Assembly: GCA_019155205.2 (NCBI GenBank)
Contig: JAHNZQ020000172.1
Coordinates: 918,244-953,597 of the forward strand
Direction of reading: 5' to 3'
From: Gracilaria vermiculophylla
Lineage: Eukaryota; Rhodophyta; Florideophyceae; Gracilariales; Gracilariaceae
DNA: 35,354 nucleotides
The translations under genes and the position numbers were made by a program. Under the pieces are notes generated by a model, which ran no database searches, was not told where the DNA came from, and worked only from the letters and a program-made list of their open reading frames with translations. This document shows, one piece after another, positions 1-10,506 of the stretch. The stretch's first letter is position 1; each line of letters opens with the position of its first letter.

Positions 1-879
1 AGACGGTGCATAGCTAGATTCCTCAGGTGCTCCCGTTTCCCTACGGCAGTATCCTTTCCTCCTCTGGCGTAAGGGGTGGCAGTATCCTTTCCTTCTCTGC
101 CCGGGGTCACCTTAGGTGTAGATAGAGAGAACCTCTCCTGTACGGATGAATAACTTTGAAACGCCGCTGCGGGGAGCAGCTGCGCGGTTTGGGAGCGAAG
201 CTCCGCACGGATAACATCTAGGATCACCTCAAGGATGGGGTCCGAATCCAGCAAAGCATCCACAGCACGGTGAGCGCTCTCCGTTGCGATATCCTTCACA
301 AGGGCGTAGCGGCGCGCTCCAAAGTGGGCTTCTACACCTGCAGGAATTCTTTCGACTAGCTCCTGTGAGAGTCAATCTGTAAGGCGCGGGGCCAGGGACT
401 CCAAGAGGGTGTTAGTCTCCGCGTGTTCCCGTCCCTGCAACTCTTGAGGTGGCGGCTGCGAAGCCGTGTGCGGTTCCTCAACCTCCACGTCGGCGTTCTC
501 TAGAGGTGCTGCGGGTTATTTCGCGTGCCTCCGGTCATGCATTCTCCTAAGGCGAGTCCTGAAACGCTCCACAGAGGAGCCAGGATTCCGGAGGAGACTT
601 TCAGGGTCCGCCAGTGTGGCGGCCATCTCCTGGGGAGCGCTGCGCGTGCTGCGCCCACCGACGGATCCGGTTGCCTGAGGATCCTATAGAAGGGTTTCCA
701 TGGAATTTTCTGAGGGGTCCATAGAGGAGTAGGTCGGTGGTGATTTGCTTCCAATTCCGGATTACCTTTAGGAAGAATTCCACTGCTGGTGGTTGGTCGT
801 TGCATACTAGAAACGCTGTTCTGCTGCGACTTGTGCGGATCCTTTAGGAACTGTGACCTTCTAAGTCTGGAGACCAGTT
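1..879 (-). pseudogene. Internal, gag-like remnant of LTR element D
   Basis: This is the internal region of the LTR element whose 5' LTR lies at 881-1432, running leftward off the window edge. One minus-strand frame is open from 919 to 500 (139 codons, starting inside the LTR). A second frame then reads a charged, helix-rich stretch to position 1 (it contains ELVERIPAGVEAHFG), with a stop at 372-374. The frame change and the stop show decay. I see no zinc knuckle, protease or reverse transcriptase, so the gag assignment rests on position just after LTR and primer site and on the helical composition. The superfamily (gypsy or BEL) cannot be told from this part. Confidence 0.45.
859..876 (-). 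other. Primer binding site of element D
   Basis: Reading the minus strand out of the LTR, four bases (CAAC) are followed by TGGTCTCCAGACTTAG. A TGG start just inside an LTR is the usual signature of a site complementary to the 3' CCA end of a tRNA. I cannot name the tRNA. The site supports calling 881-1432 a 5' LTR rather than a generic repeat. Confidence 0.55.
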
Positions 880-880
880 G

Positions 881-1432
881 TGGTACTGTCAGCCCTCCCA
901 TCGAGGTAGTAAAGCACAACGTCCGTTAGGAGTTTTTAGTGACTCCAAAGGCGCGTATTCCTAAAGGTGGTCTCCGGTATCCGCTGTCGTGATCCGGGGG
1001 AATTCTGAAAGGGATCCGCAAACATCAAGCGGAGGGGAAGGTTCACTGGGCGGACAATGCTCCTACAGGCGCTGCTATGATGCGTCCCGGGGATCGGTGG
1101 ATTAGAAACCTGCGTGAATAGACAAGAGACTCCAACTGGAAAATGTAGAAGAAGACTGAAGGGTTCTTGTCTTTACTTCCCCAGAGGTGGAGCTCAACCG
1201 GCAGCTTAAATATCAAGCCGGGAGCCCGCCTCGGCAGGTCGCACTACTGTGCTAATTACCCGCATAAATTATCTAAAATAAATAACAAATTCTACCGTAC
1301 CTTAAGGATACTGTAGCGCACGCGGGCGAGATTATGCACCACGTGGCCCAGCTAATAAATTACGAACCCTCCTTAGGAATATTATACCTTAAGTCCAAAC
1401 CACCATATTTCCGTAGGAGCCACTGTACTACA
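881..1432 (-). repeat. 5' LTR of element D (copy D1)
   Basis: This 552-bp block recurs nearly base for base at 24902-25450. It has TG...CA ends, a TATA-like TTAAATA at 1206-1212 (plus-strand reading) and an adjoining primer site at 859-876. It interrupts the protease frame of copia-B: the copia-B sequence stops at about 1439, just after the active-site region. The base run next to the outer end is CTTTC, as at the other copy. The left half of the element lies outside the window, so its duplication cannot be checked. Confidence 0.8.
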
Positions 1433-1439
1433 CTTTCCA

Positions 1440-2278
1440 TTATTGGTCATGTGGAAGGATGCACCAGAGTCCATATACCATGTTTCATAGATTTTTCTTT
1501 GGTCTTGTTGAGCCATCAAAAAGTTTCCGGAGGACGTATTGCTCGTGTTCGGCTGTGTAGAATTTTTCGTATCCTTTTTGCGTTTTCTACAGTCCGCAAT
1601 TTTGTGCCCTTTCTTTCCACAGTAGTGACAGTTATAGGGAAATTTGTATTTTTGATTGTTGAAGTTTCCCTGTAGGAGACTTCCAGATTTTTCTTGCTCT
1701 TCGAACAATTTCTGTCTGGACTCTTTAAGCAAAAATTCTAGCGTTGATTTCTTCAATGCTCAGCTCTTCAGCTATACTTTCCAATGTAACAACCAAACTT
1801 TCATAGCTTTTTGGCAACCTACGCAATAATCTAATTATATATTCTTTTTATGTTTTGTCCACCCCGAGCTGTTTCAATTTTGTTTTGAGACGTTTTAATT
1901 CTTTTATAGGTTGTTTGGCTGATTCTCCCTCGTGGGGCATTTTTGACTTAAAGCGCTCCTCCGTGTCCATTTTGTTCGCCATACCTTATTTTCGGAAACT
2001 TCTGCTAGGGCGTTCCAGGATTCTGTACCGGTTCTGCATGACTCAAAATAGACTATTTGATCATCATCGACTGATAAACAAATATCCATTAATACTTTCT
2101 CATTAGCAGTAGCGTTATTTTCCTCTTCTGCTACAGCTTTCCAATACCCCTTCTTCTTAAGGTAGTTTGTCATGCAAAATTTCCAAGAGAAATAATTATC
2201 TCCATTAAGTTTCTCTATTTTGAACGTGCTTTTCTCTTCTATATCTATATTTCTTGTTGACGTGAATTAAAGAATTTC
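1440..2278 (-). pseudogene. Copia-B gag-protease remnant
   Basis: Ty1/copia Gag followed by the start of protease, read leftward. The N-terminal Gag motif (NGDNYFSWKFCMTNYLKKKG) begins near 2215, after a stop in the leader at about 2265. The Gag frame is open 2173-1904, shifts near 1905 and again near 1740, then reads a CCHC zinc knuckle (CHYCGKKGHKIADC) and the aspartic protease site WYMDSGASFHMTNN, where element D cuts in. Gag packages the RNA and the protease would process the polyprotein. Integrase and reverse transcriptase must lie left of the window or be lost. Two frameshifts make this a dead copy. The family assignment from the knuckle and DSGA motif is firm. Confidence 0.88.
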
Positions 2279-2306
2279 GATTTTCGGAAATGACACAGCG
2301 TACTGT

Positions 2307-2311
2307 ACTGT
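2307..2311. repeat. Target-site duplication of copia-A, left copy
   Basis: ACTGT directly abuts the outer TG of the left LTR; the same five bases follow the right LTR at 7264-7268. A 5-bp duplication is typical for Ty1/copia integrase. It fixes the outer ends of copia-A. Confidence 0.9.
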
Positions 2312-2562
2312 TGTCGCATGGGCTTCTGACATAAGTGAGAAGTTCATATTTGCTCAGTGTAGGGGGACTTTCTCACAAGCAACGGTATTCGGCACAGGAA
2401 TCTGCCGGGAGTCCGTTCTGGTCTCGTGGGGGGTGACGCTTTATTTATATAGGGATACTACGCGACCCTTGGGATACTTAAGCCTATCAGCGGCGGACGT
2501 GTCATGTTGATGTTGTACGTCATTCCTTCGTTGTCAGCATCGGACTTGTACGTGTTTTCACA
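2312..2562 (-). repeat. 3' LTR of copia-A
   Basis: 251 bp with TG...CA ends, matching the right LTR at about 94 percent by eye, with one single-base length difference. It is abutted outside by ACTGT. Confidence 0.95.
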
Positions 2563-2602
2563 CACCATCCTGTCGCGTTAGTTAACTATACAAAGTTTTC
2601 GT

Positions 2603-4651
2603 CTAATTCCAAATCGATGAGTGATGTGTCATGCCTTTGGAGATGTCAACTGTAAAATGGCCATCTGCGGACAATTCACTGATTCTTCTGGAATGGTTTA
2701 CGCTTCGCTTGGTCAATGCATCTGCGATGTTGATAGATCTGGGAATCCAAGTTATTGTATCAAGTTCTCCAGATTCGAAGGCATCCCTAGTCATTGTGAC
2801 AGTCTTGCGAAGTCGAAATTCTCTACATTCGTGAAGTGTAGTGATGGTATCGAAGAGTGCTTTTGAGTCGACAAGAATACGATGAGGAATGTCTACATGC
2901 GGGAAAATATTTTGCAGCGCCATCTTCATATCAAAACCCCGATCTTCTGCTTCAGAGCAAGCCAGTATTTCTGCCCCGAAGGATGAATATGTGACCCGGC
3001 GTGGTTTGGTGCTCGTCCAATAGAGAGGATGAAAAAGAGGCTTTTCGTCGAAGGCTGTATTGAATCTAATCCCAGCTATCACGCCTGTTTGTCCGTATGC
3101 GTTTGAATAGCTTCCGTGAGAAGCATCAGAAAATCTCATTAGTGCAGCAGAGGTTACTCCGAGAGTGGATATGTATCTGATCTTCGGCTGTAACTTACAT
3201 ATCTCCGATAGCATAGCATTGGCGTCTACTAGGTGCTTGACCCTAAGGTCTCCTAGTTCTTGCTGCATTTTTGAGGTGATATATGACGCTTGCGGTAGTA
3301 CCGCGGAGCCAAGATACATAAGTGTACCGGCAAGGGAGCGGTACTGCTTGGTCTCATCTGCAGTGGTTCGGTTTTCTCTCTTTCGACGCCGAGGGCGCGA
3401 AACTTCGATCATTTTTAGCCTATCCATGTACGATGTCATCGAAAGTGTGACGGAGCCTTCTTCATCTTGTTCAATCTCACATCCAGCGAAGGAAAGTCTA
3501 CGTCCAATGCGGATTTTCTCAGTCTCAAATTCCTCCTGTAGGGATTGCATGAACATGTTGATTCTTTTCTTTGTTCCAGATACTAGAAAGTCATCCACCA
3601 TCTTGGCGATAATTAAAGTGATATGATCGCACTCGTCTCGTTTATCGAAGAGCTGATGGACCCCGAAAATGCCCTTTAGACCTGCTTTATCGAGCATCCA
3701 CGTCTCCACTCTTTTAGCCCATTGCCTACCTGCTTCTACGATTCCTTAGGGTAGTTTACTGAGCCTCCATAGAGTACCTTTCTTCTTCCGGAATTCAGGT
3801 GCTTGTCTGACAAATATCTCCCGTAGAATAGGACCGTTCTGGAGAAAGGCACCCTTGACATCTGCCACTCAGAAGTGTAATCCAAGGCATAAAGCTATGC
3901 TGATGAGGAGTCGGATGATAATCACATCTGCGTTGGAACAATCCTTGCGGATTTCATCTTTCATACCATCTCTGTTACCGTGGGTTACGAGCATGGCTTT
4001 CAGTTTCCGAACCTGTTCTTCATCTTGTTTCACTTTATAGACAGTGCGGGAAGATATGATATTGGCATTTGGAGAAACGGAATTCTCTGGCCCCTCTTCA
4101 TACGCGTGTATCCAACTGTCATTGTGTTCTCTGTTGATGGCTTTCTTGAGTATCAATGGCGGTTCAAACGTCATTTGCCCAGCGGAGACTTGACGGGAAC
4201 CGATTACTCCTTGAATTTGTTTCAGTATTGCCTGTTCGTTAGAGTCCAGTTCTTGCGAATCAACGAGTTCTTGGTGCTGCATAAGGCCTTCTTTGTATTC
4301 TCCCATGTCTTTATATACGTTCTCTTGACGTTGCATGTAACTGGTCATTAAAAAGCCCATGGCCTCAGTCCTCATTTGTAAATCATTGTTTGATTCGGGA
4401 CTGGGGGTAAGGTCTATGTAGTCCTCCATTAAGCCTTCACTCAGTTCACGAGCTAGTACAGAGTTCGGCCTAAGTCGCAAATCCTCGTATGCAATTTTCG
4501 AGGTATGTCGTTTTCCCTTTCGTTTGACTTTGACGTAGTGATCTAGTGCGCGTAAGATGACACCTTCCCTCCACTCGTCAGGCTCGTTCTGCTTTGAGGA
4601 TCTGTAGAAGAAGAGGACCTGATCCTCTGGTTTTATAGACCCAGGCTCCAA
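2603..4651 (-). pseudogene. Copia-A reverse transcriptase and RNase H, with integrase C-terminus
   Basis: Reading leftward from 4651, the integrase C-terminal motif (DQVLFFYRSSKQNEPDEWREG) is followed by the start of reverse transcriptase. There are stops at 3869-3871 (TGA) and 3746-3748 (TAA), both in the same frame, and the frame then stays open to 2603. Visible motifs are VADVKGAFLQNG, the catalytic MVDDFLVSG (a YxDD-type box), YRSLAGTLMYLG, and in RNase H VTYSSFGAEILACSEAED, RILVDSKALFDTITT and NIADALTKR. These enzymes would copy the RNA to DNA. The second stop falls where copia proteins have a tyrosine (LP-stop-GIVEA), so it is a point mutation. The family call is firm; activity is not possible. 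Confidence 0.93.
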
Positions 4652-4681
4652 CGATGAATGGTTGTGAGCCTTCAGAAGCCT

Positions 4682-5896
4682 CTATAATGCGCGCGTCGCT
4701 GTCTTTTCTTGGTACGAGTCCATTAGCTCCTGTTTGACCATTCGTCGTGGTGCTCTGAGAAGCGAAGGAGCATATGCTTTGGATAGTTCAAATGAACTCA
4801 TGAGAATCGATCCAGTGAAGCAGTTTGACGGAAACACGGCTCTAGATAGTATTGTACTGTCCCTACCAAGCGTTTGTTCTTGTTGCAGTTTCTCCAGTAT
4901 CCTTTTAACTATTCCGTTCTTTCGCTCCACGATACCAGTCTTGTTATGGCGTCGCACTGGGTGCAGCTGGAATTGTATGTCCCTTCCTGACAGGAATTTT
5001 TTCATATCTTGTTTATTGAACTTATCGTCTGCAGAGAGGGCTTCCGGTGCCCCGTGTCTGTTTAACCATTTGACTTCTAGCACTGCGATACTGGTTTGCA
5101 TTTCTCGATCTCTTGAGATGTTGGCTTCAGAATACCCCGTTCCGGTATCGACTATATGTAGTACCGTGTATTTCATGCCTCGGATGACGCAGAACTTGTA
5201 GTTCAGTTGGATCCCAACGTTTAATGCCTGGTTGACGTGGTTTATCTATATTTTCTCCGAGGGGTCCGGAAATCCGAAAGTGGTATATATCATGCAATTA
5301 GACGCGAGCTTCTTAATTTCCTCTTCTAGCTCTCGGGAACTATGTCCGGCTCTGCGACATATCGCCATTATCTCCTCTGTTGGTGCGTGTGTTAACCGAT
5401 GTAATCGCTTGGCTAGCGTCTCGGGCCGCACCTTACACACAGTCCGGGACATCAATGCTCCTACGGTTGGCACGAAGGCCAGTCTCCCTCTCGCATCAAA
5501 CTTTGAGTTCCCAGAAATGTATATCGGCAGTAATTTTGGTTCTGTATCCGTCGGTCGTTTCAGAGTCAACGTGGGCGGAGTGGAGTTGTAATCCGTGATG
5601 CTGTATCGTTTTGTGTCCATTCCTATAGTCAATGGCGAATCGTCGTCTAATAAATCGAATTTGAGCTCTACTTGCTGGTTGTTCATATCCTGTGTATACA
5701 GCGTCCATGAGCACACAATGGGTTTCGAGTCGATGCATTGATGAATCCATCCTCGTCGATAATTCTCTCTTGGACTATAGGGCGCAAAAGGTATAGATAG
5801 GAATTCACACAACTTCATTGCTGACGATATTCCCCCAGAAGAGACTGGGTTACCTCCATCTAGGATGGGATTTGGGTCTGAGTCCGAATCCCTCAT
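4682..5896 (-). pseudogene. Copia-A protease and integrase
   Basis: Two blocks in one frame separated by a TAG at 5246-5248. The first holds a retroviral-type protease: LDGGNPVSSGG sits where the active site D[ST]G should be, and SPLTIGMD matches the C-terminal family motif. The substitution of G for S/T suggests loss of activity. Next comes the integrase zinc-binding start (LHRLTHAPTEEI), with only one of the two final cysteines kept. The integrase core follows with the D, D and E positions HIVDTGTGYSE, LSADDKFNK and IVERKNGIVKR. The frame breaks near 4682-4650 before the integrase tail. Integrase inserts the cDNA into the genome. Confidence 0.88.
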
Positions 5897-5978
5897 CGAA
5901 AAAATGGGTTTCGATCATCTTTCTTGTCATACTTGACCTCATTCCGGTTCCTTTTGAACCGACAATGATTCTCGTCTT

Positions 5979-7034
5979 TCATGGAGTTATTCTGCGAATT
6001 GATCTCTTCGCTATTCTTCTATTCATCGGTATGGATCTTCCATCTGTTCTGGCTTGTCCTTCAATCTCCTCGTGTGAGATGCGCCTCCTTTTCTTCATCT
6101 TCTTGTTGAGTTTGTCACTAGCCAGGAAGGACTTTGTGGCTGATTCTGGTTTTGGTTCTTTTGAAACGGGATCCTGAAGGTATTTCTCTTCTAGCTTGAT
6201 CTTCTCAAGAGCTTGAATCGCATCTTGCAGGTCGATCCGAGATGATCGTTCATCGTTCCGACAACTCTTTCGATGCTCTCGGGTGGCGGCCTTGAGAGTC
6301 CTCATGCATTCTACTGCTCTCTCAATCACGTGCTCATCCATGTTCTTAGACGTGACGTTGTGAAGTATGTCTATTAGCAAGTCAACTCTCTTAGTTGAGA
6401 TCTGCATCGTCTGAACAGCCTCGCATGTTTTCATTTTCGATGATACCACGAGGTTGCTAATGATATTCGCGAAGGTTTGGGAAGAAAGGTTTGCGTTCAA
6501 GAGTAGAAATATCCCAAAGTTCTGAATGTCGCTTGAATCTTGATCTGAATTAGTCAGATTTAAATATGAGAGTGCTAGGCCTGCAAATCGTTCCACGTAT
6601 TCTCCAATAGCCTCATTGCTTTTACGTCTGCATGAATTGATGCCCTTGTAAAGCCGCAAGATTCTTTGCAAACGATCAACCATTGAATCTTATGCAACTA
6701 AACTCACAATCTTTTCTACCGCCTGACGTTGGTCGATCTTGTTTTCCTCATCTTTTGGCATTAGTATAAGTTCACTAGTTCTGACAGATTTCTTCACCAA
6801 CTCCTTTTTGGAGAACTCTAAGGATCGGTAAAGACTTAATCCGAGAGTGGCTGCTGCGCCTTTCGCATGATAATTTTCTGCGGTGGCACAGCCTATAAGA
6901 TTGTCTGCCCATTCAAATACGGCTTCTCTCCATAGCATCTTATCGGTATCTGAACGTAGTTTTGGCGGGATTAAGATGTTGCTGGGGGAAAGATCGTCCT
7001 CTGGGCCCACAACTGTCGCATGGGCTTCTGACAT
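5979..7034 (-). pseudogene. Copia-A gag
   Basis: Two open stretches (7097-6690 and 6683-5979) are in one frame with a TAA at 6690-6692 between them. The product is helix-rich and ends in a lysine/arginine-rich tail (KLNKKMKKRRR), as in nucleocapsid proteins. The knuckle region after 5979 is too damaged to assign. The only ATGs ahead of the conserved-looking part (7034 and 7050) lie inside the 5' LTR, so the frame runs across the LTR end and the primer site. An internal start cannot be excluded. Confidence 0.75.
7001..7013 (-). other. Primer binding site of copia-A (initiator tRNA-Met type)
   Basis: Minus-strand GTTGTGGGCCCAG directly follows the 5' LTR. It matches the GTTATGGGCCCAG used by Drosophila copia, which pairs with the anticodon arm of initiator tRNA-Met, with one mismatch. 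Confidence 0.85.
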
Positions 7035-7263
7035 AAGTGAGAAGCTCATGTTTGCGCAGTGTAGGGGGCCTTTCTCACAAGCAACGGTATTCGGCACAGG
7101 AATCTGCCGGAAGTCCGTTCTGGTCTCCTGGGGGTGACGCTTTACTTATATTGGGATACTACGCGACCCTTGGGATATTAAAGTCTGTCAGCGGCGGACG
7201 TGTCATGTTGATATTGTACGTCATTTCTTCGTTATCAGCATCGGACTTGTACGTGTTTTCACA
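7014..7263 (-). repeat. 5' LTR of copia-A
   Basis: 250 bp, TG...CA, paired with 2312-2562. The primer site lies on its inner side and the ACTGT duplication on its outer side (7264-7268). Confidence 0.95.
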
Positions 7264-7455
7264 ACTGTACGGTCGATTACGGTTTTTGACGGTTTTGTCT
7301 GATTCTGATGGCACGGGTTTTGAAATTCTGATTTCTGTACTGTACGATTCTTTGATTTTCGTACAACCTCGAACTTATACGATGTTGCTTGGATTTCAAG
7401 CTCACATCCGACTTCTAAGCTGTTGTACTAACGACGAGGTTGACTTGGGCGTAGT

Positions 7456-7469
7456 CTGGGCCCATAACC
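7456..7469 (-). other. Primer binding site of copia-B
   Basis: Minus-strand GGTTATGGGCCCAG is an exact match to the Drosophila copia primer site for the internal part of initiator tRNA-Met. It lies immediately inside the LTR at 7470-7753. The stretch 7269-7455 is copia-B leader up to the copia-A insertion point. Confidence 0.88.
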
Positions 7470-7753
7470 TATTGTAAATAGGCGTAGTACAGAGCGTAGG
7501 ATAAACTTGAGTAAACGCACTGTTGTTTTATCCCAATGACTCGGCTTGACTTCTATCATTCATCAAACCTGGTCTGCAATTATTTCTTACATAGTGTTCT
7601 CATAATGTTCTACAGTCTTCTAGAACTTCTCATAGTTTCAATCATAAAGCATAGAATACTTCTACATAATTTCTTCTATAGAACCTTCTAGAAGTCTCTA
7701 GATATTAGCAGTTTCTAGTTGCTTCCTAGAAGCTTCTATATGCTTCTACAACA
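7470..7753 (-). repeat. 5' LTR of copia-B
   Basis: About 284 bp. On the minus strand it runs from TGTTGTAGAAGC to TTTACAATA, directly before an exact primer site. The partner LTR is outside the window, so the outer edge is inferred from the TGTTG start. The 5' half is packed with GAA/TTC inverted pentamers, for example TTCTAGAAG repeats. Confidence 0.72.
7681..7693. promoter_or_regulatory. Heat-shock-element-like motif in copia-B LTR
   Basis: GAACCTTCTAGAA is three alternating GAA/TTC pentamers at perfect 2-bp spacing, the consensus for heat shock factor trimers. Further partial copies lie at 7617-7630 and 7731-7745. It sits in the upstream (U3) half of the LTR, where transcription would be controlled. 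Confidence 0.5.
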
Positions 7754-10506
7754 GTTTTGACCAATATAGTTTGTGAAAATTATAATGATAGAAAAAAAAA
7801 AGACTCAAAACTTGCACTTAACTCTGTCAATAAACAAAATATACCACGAAGAAGGATTGAAGCTAATTAACTTATAAAATTGAATGTACATGACTAATAA
7901 AATAGTTCACGCATAAAGGTTTTTACAGTTAAATTTTCAAATTAACATCCATTTTCATCAAAACGCGTTACAAAAATATAAAGTTTAGTCTAAGATTAAT
8001 ATTTTCAAATCAATTATCGCCCTACTTGCTTAACATTTTTGAAATGTATTTAAGTAAAAACAAAGATTTAATTGATTCGAAACACGACGGAGTAATTTTG
8101 TGACAATACTATAGAACTCTAATTGCTTTCCTTGATAAACTACGGTTGAAACCCAATACTAAATGTTTTCTTTGCTCCGGATGTTTCAATGATGGATTGC
8201 AATATAATAGAGAACTAAAATCTCTATGATGAACAACAAAAATTTTGTATTGATTGTAAAAAATAATTTTTGTTACTTTTTGAACTTTGAATATTTTTTG
8301 TTCTTTTATGAATAGAAAATTTCGATATATTTGTCTTTCTAAACATGAAACACCAAAAAATGGTAGTTTTCAAAATATTTACTTTATAAATGTTTTAGAC
8401 AAAACCTAACAGTAGTTTTTATTGCACTTCACGTTTTGTAGATGTTTCTATAAAAGACCATGATCTTCTGATTACGGTCATAAATATAAAAATTTAAAAA
8501 CATATATATGCTAAATTAAATTATATGAGTATTCTTCGCATATATATAAATTAAAGAGCTTACCGACTCTCTATTTTGATAGAAAAACGTACATTAAATG
8601 ACTAGAAAGTGTTCTGATAAATCACGGGATGACATGATAAAATGCCAGGTAGGGGTGTTTCAGTTTCTGCAGAAGAGGGTTTTACTCCCTGCATTTTCCA
8701 ATATTCGGAAAATGAATGTAGATTTGGAAATTGAAAATTGTACATCACAATCAATTGCATATTTCTGACTAGAACACTCGTCAGGGCCTATTCACGCATC
8801 TCTTTATTAGAAAAACGGAAACTATCGGACGACATGAACTTTGAATTTCATGATTGACATTCAATTTCCGAGTTTTAAAAAGTAAAGTAGAAACAATTTA
8901 AAACGTTTCGCACAAAGATTTCGCAATACCGATCTGTCATGCTGTATAGAAAACTATGAAACATATTTAGATTTAAAACCCTAATAAAACTGCTCATTAT
9001 CTAACAAACATTAATTTATATATGTAGGTCAATACACGTTGGCGTCGCAAGGCTACAACCCTCTGAAACATGTTCTTTAAATTGGCAAAAAATATATATA
9101 GAACAATTTAAAAGACGTTTTTGAAAATGTTTTTCAAATCATGAATAAATCCCTTTCATGAAGAGCAGGAACGTTTTTCTACCAAGTTCTCAGAAACATT
9201 TTTTTATTATTATCGAAATCCTGTTTTTTTTTTTAAAGTTTTCCTATTTATAATTCAAGATTGGGTTTTATGAAGACAAGCAAATTGTTTGTATGCACGA
9301 AAAACTGTAATCGCGAATTGTATTTTATTTCTTGTATATTATTACAGGAAGAAGCGGTAAAAAATGATTTTATTGATGTAGTACTTATTTTTAACGTTTC
9401 TACCGATGAATTTTAAAATTATCCAGGGCGCTGAACACAACGGTCCTTTTTCCACGAAAAAATCAATACTGTTTCAAATCAATGAAATGCTTTTTCTTTG
9501 TAATCGAATTCACATAAAAATAAAGAGCAATTTGATCGTTAATTTTATTGTGATCAACACTCTTAAACTGCATAGTTATTTCGTGTACCTTTTTTTGAAA
9601 GAAACTGGTATCAGTTTATATCTACAACTGCAAATCAATTCTTTTCCCTAGATAGCTGACAACTTATATGTACCTTCAATTTGATGTGTTATTTAGCTTT
9701 CAATTGTTTCCTGGGTACAGTTTATAAATATTGAAAGTTTTAATTACGACTGTTGAAATGATTTAGTTGCCTTTTTGAAAGTTCCAATGACTACTTACTG
9801 CTAAATGTTTTTTTTTCTTCTGTAAAATTTCAAGCAATCAGAATCGATTCAAATACATATATTGAAGCAAAGAGCAAAAAGTGTACATTGTTTGTTCTAA
9901 AATCATTTAGGAAATGAATTGATTGAATAAAGCAAGTGCATACACATACGGACGCAGTTCGTTTCATTGAGGGCGAAACAGAAGATTTCGCTTGTCATGA
10001 GGAAAATAGAAACGAGTTTCATTCATGTGTGTACATGCTACTGCACTACAATTGATTGAGCGTTATGATTACAGACTCACAAACCCTGAACAGGACGCTA
10101 AGGGTCGTCTTATTTTATTGGAAAAAAGAATACAAAACTTATTGAAGAGCTCAATGAGTTCCCAGCAATCTTTTCTTATTTATTGCCACTTTCATATGTC
10201 ATTAGTATTTTCCGTATTTTCTGTGTAAGGCTCAAAATACTTACCACCCAAACGAGTTCTTTTGCAGTGGCAACAAACATTTTTGTATTAGAACGTAGGT
10301 GATTGTTTTGGTTGCCTACATGGAGCTAGGGGCCCTTTTTTGACTTTGTTTACGCGGAAGCGAAAAACCGGAAAACGACCTGTAGCCAGTAAAATGTTGA
10401 TATGTTGCAGCCCGCGGTTTCCACTTTTCGTTTCCGTTTGGAATCACGAGATTTCCACAGTCATGTTTCTAACATTCTATCCCATCAGTATACTCCTTTG
10501 TTAGTA
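7754..10506. other. AT-rich stretch without recognisable genes
   Basis: About 2.7 kb of AT-rich sequence with many homopolymer runs. The only longer frames (9406-9651 and 10025-10228) have low-complexity, hydrophobic or short products that I do not recognise. I see no structural RNA, LTR or terminal repeat. The 10025-10228 frame (LIERYDYRLTNPEQDAKGRLILLEKRI) could be an upstream piece of gene X. Confidence 0.6.

Larger units (their letters stand above)
2312..7263 (-). mobile_element. Copia-A, full-length Ty1/copia retrotransposon, decayed
   Basis: A complete 4952-bp element in minus orientation: 5' LTR 7014-7263, primer site, gag, protease, integrase, reverse transcriptase and RNase H, then 3' LTR 2312-2562, with ACTGT on both sides. 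The domain order integrase before reverse transcriptase defines Ty1/copia. The LTRs differ at about 16 of 250 positions. The coding region has at least four in-frame stops (6690-6692, 5246-5248, 3869-3871, 3746-3748) and a frame break near 4650-4690, so it is non-autonomous. It inserted into the leader of copia-B between its primer site and gag. Confidence 0.95.

Noticed and set aside
9406..9651. 81-codon ORF in the AT-rich stretch.
   Set aside because: Low-complexity, no motif, no supporting context; such frames are expected by chance.
7754..10000. Organelle-derived insertion, suggested by high AT content.
   Set aside because: No mitochondrial or plastid gene or rRNA motif could be recognised.
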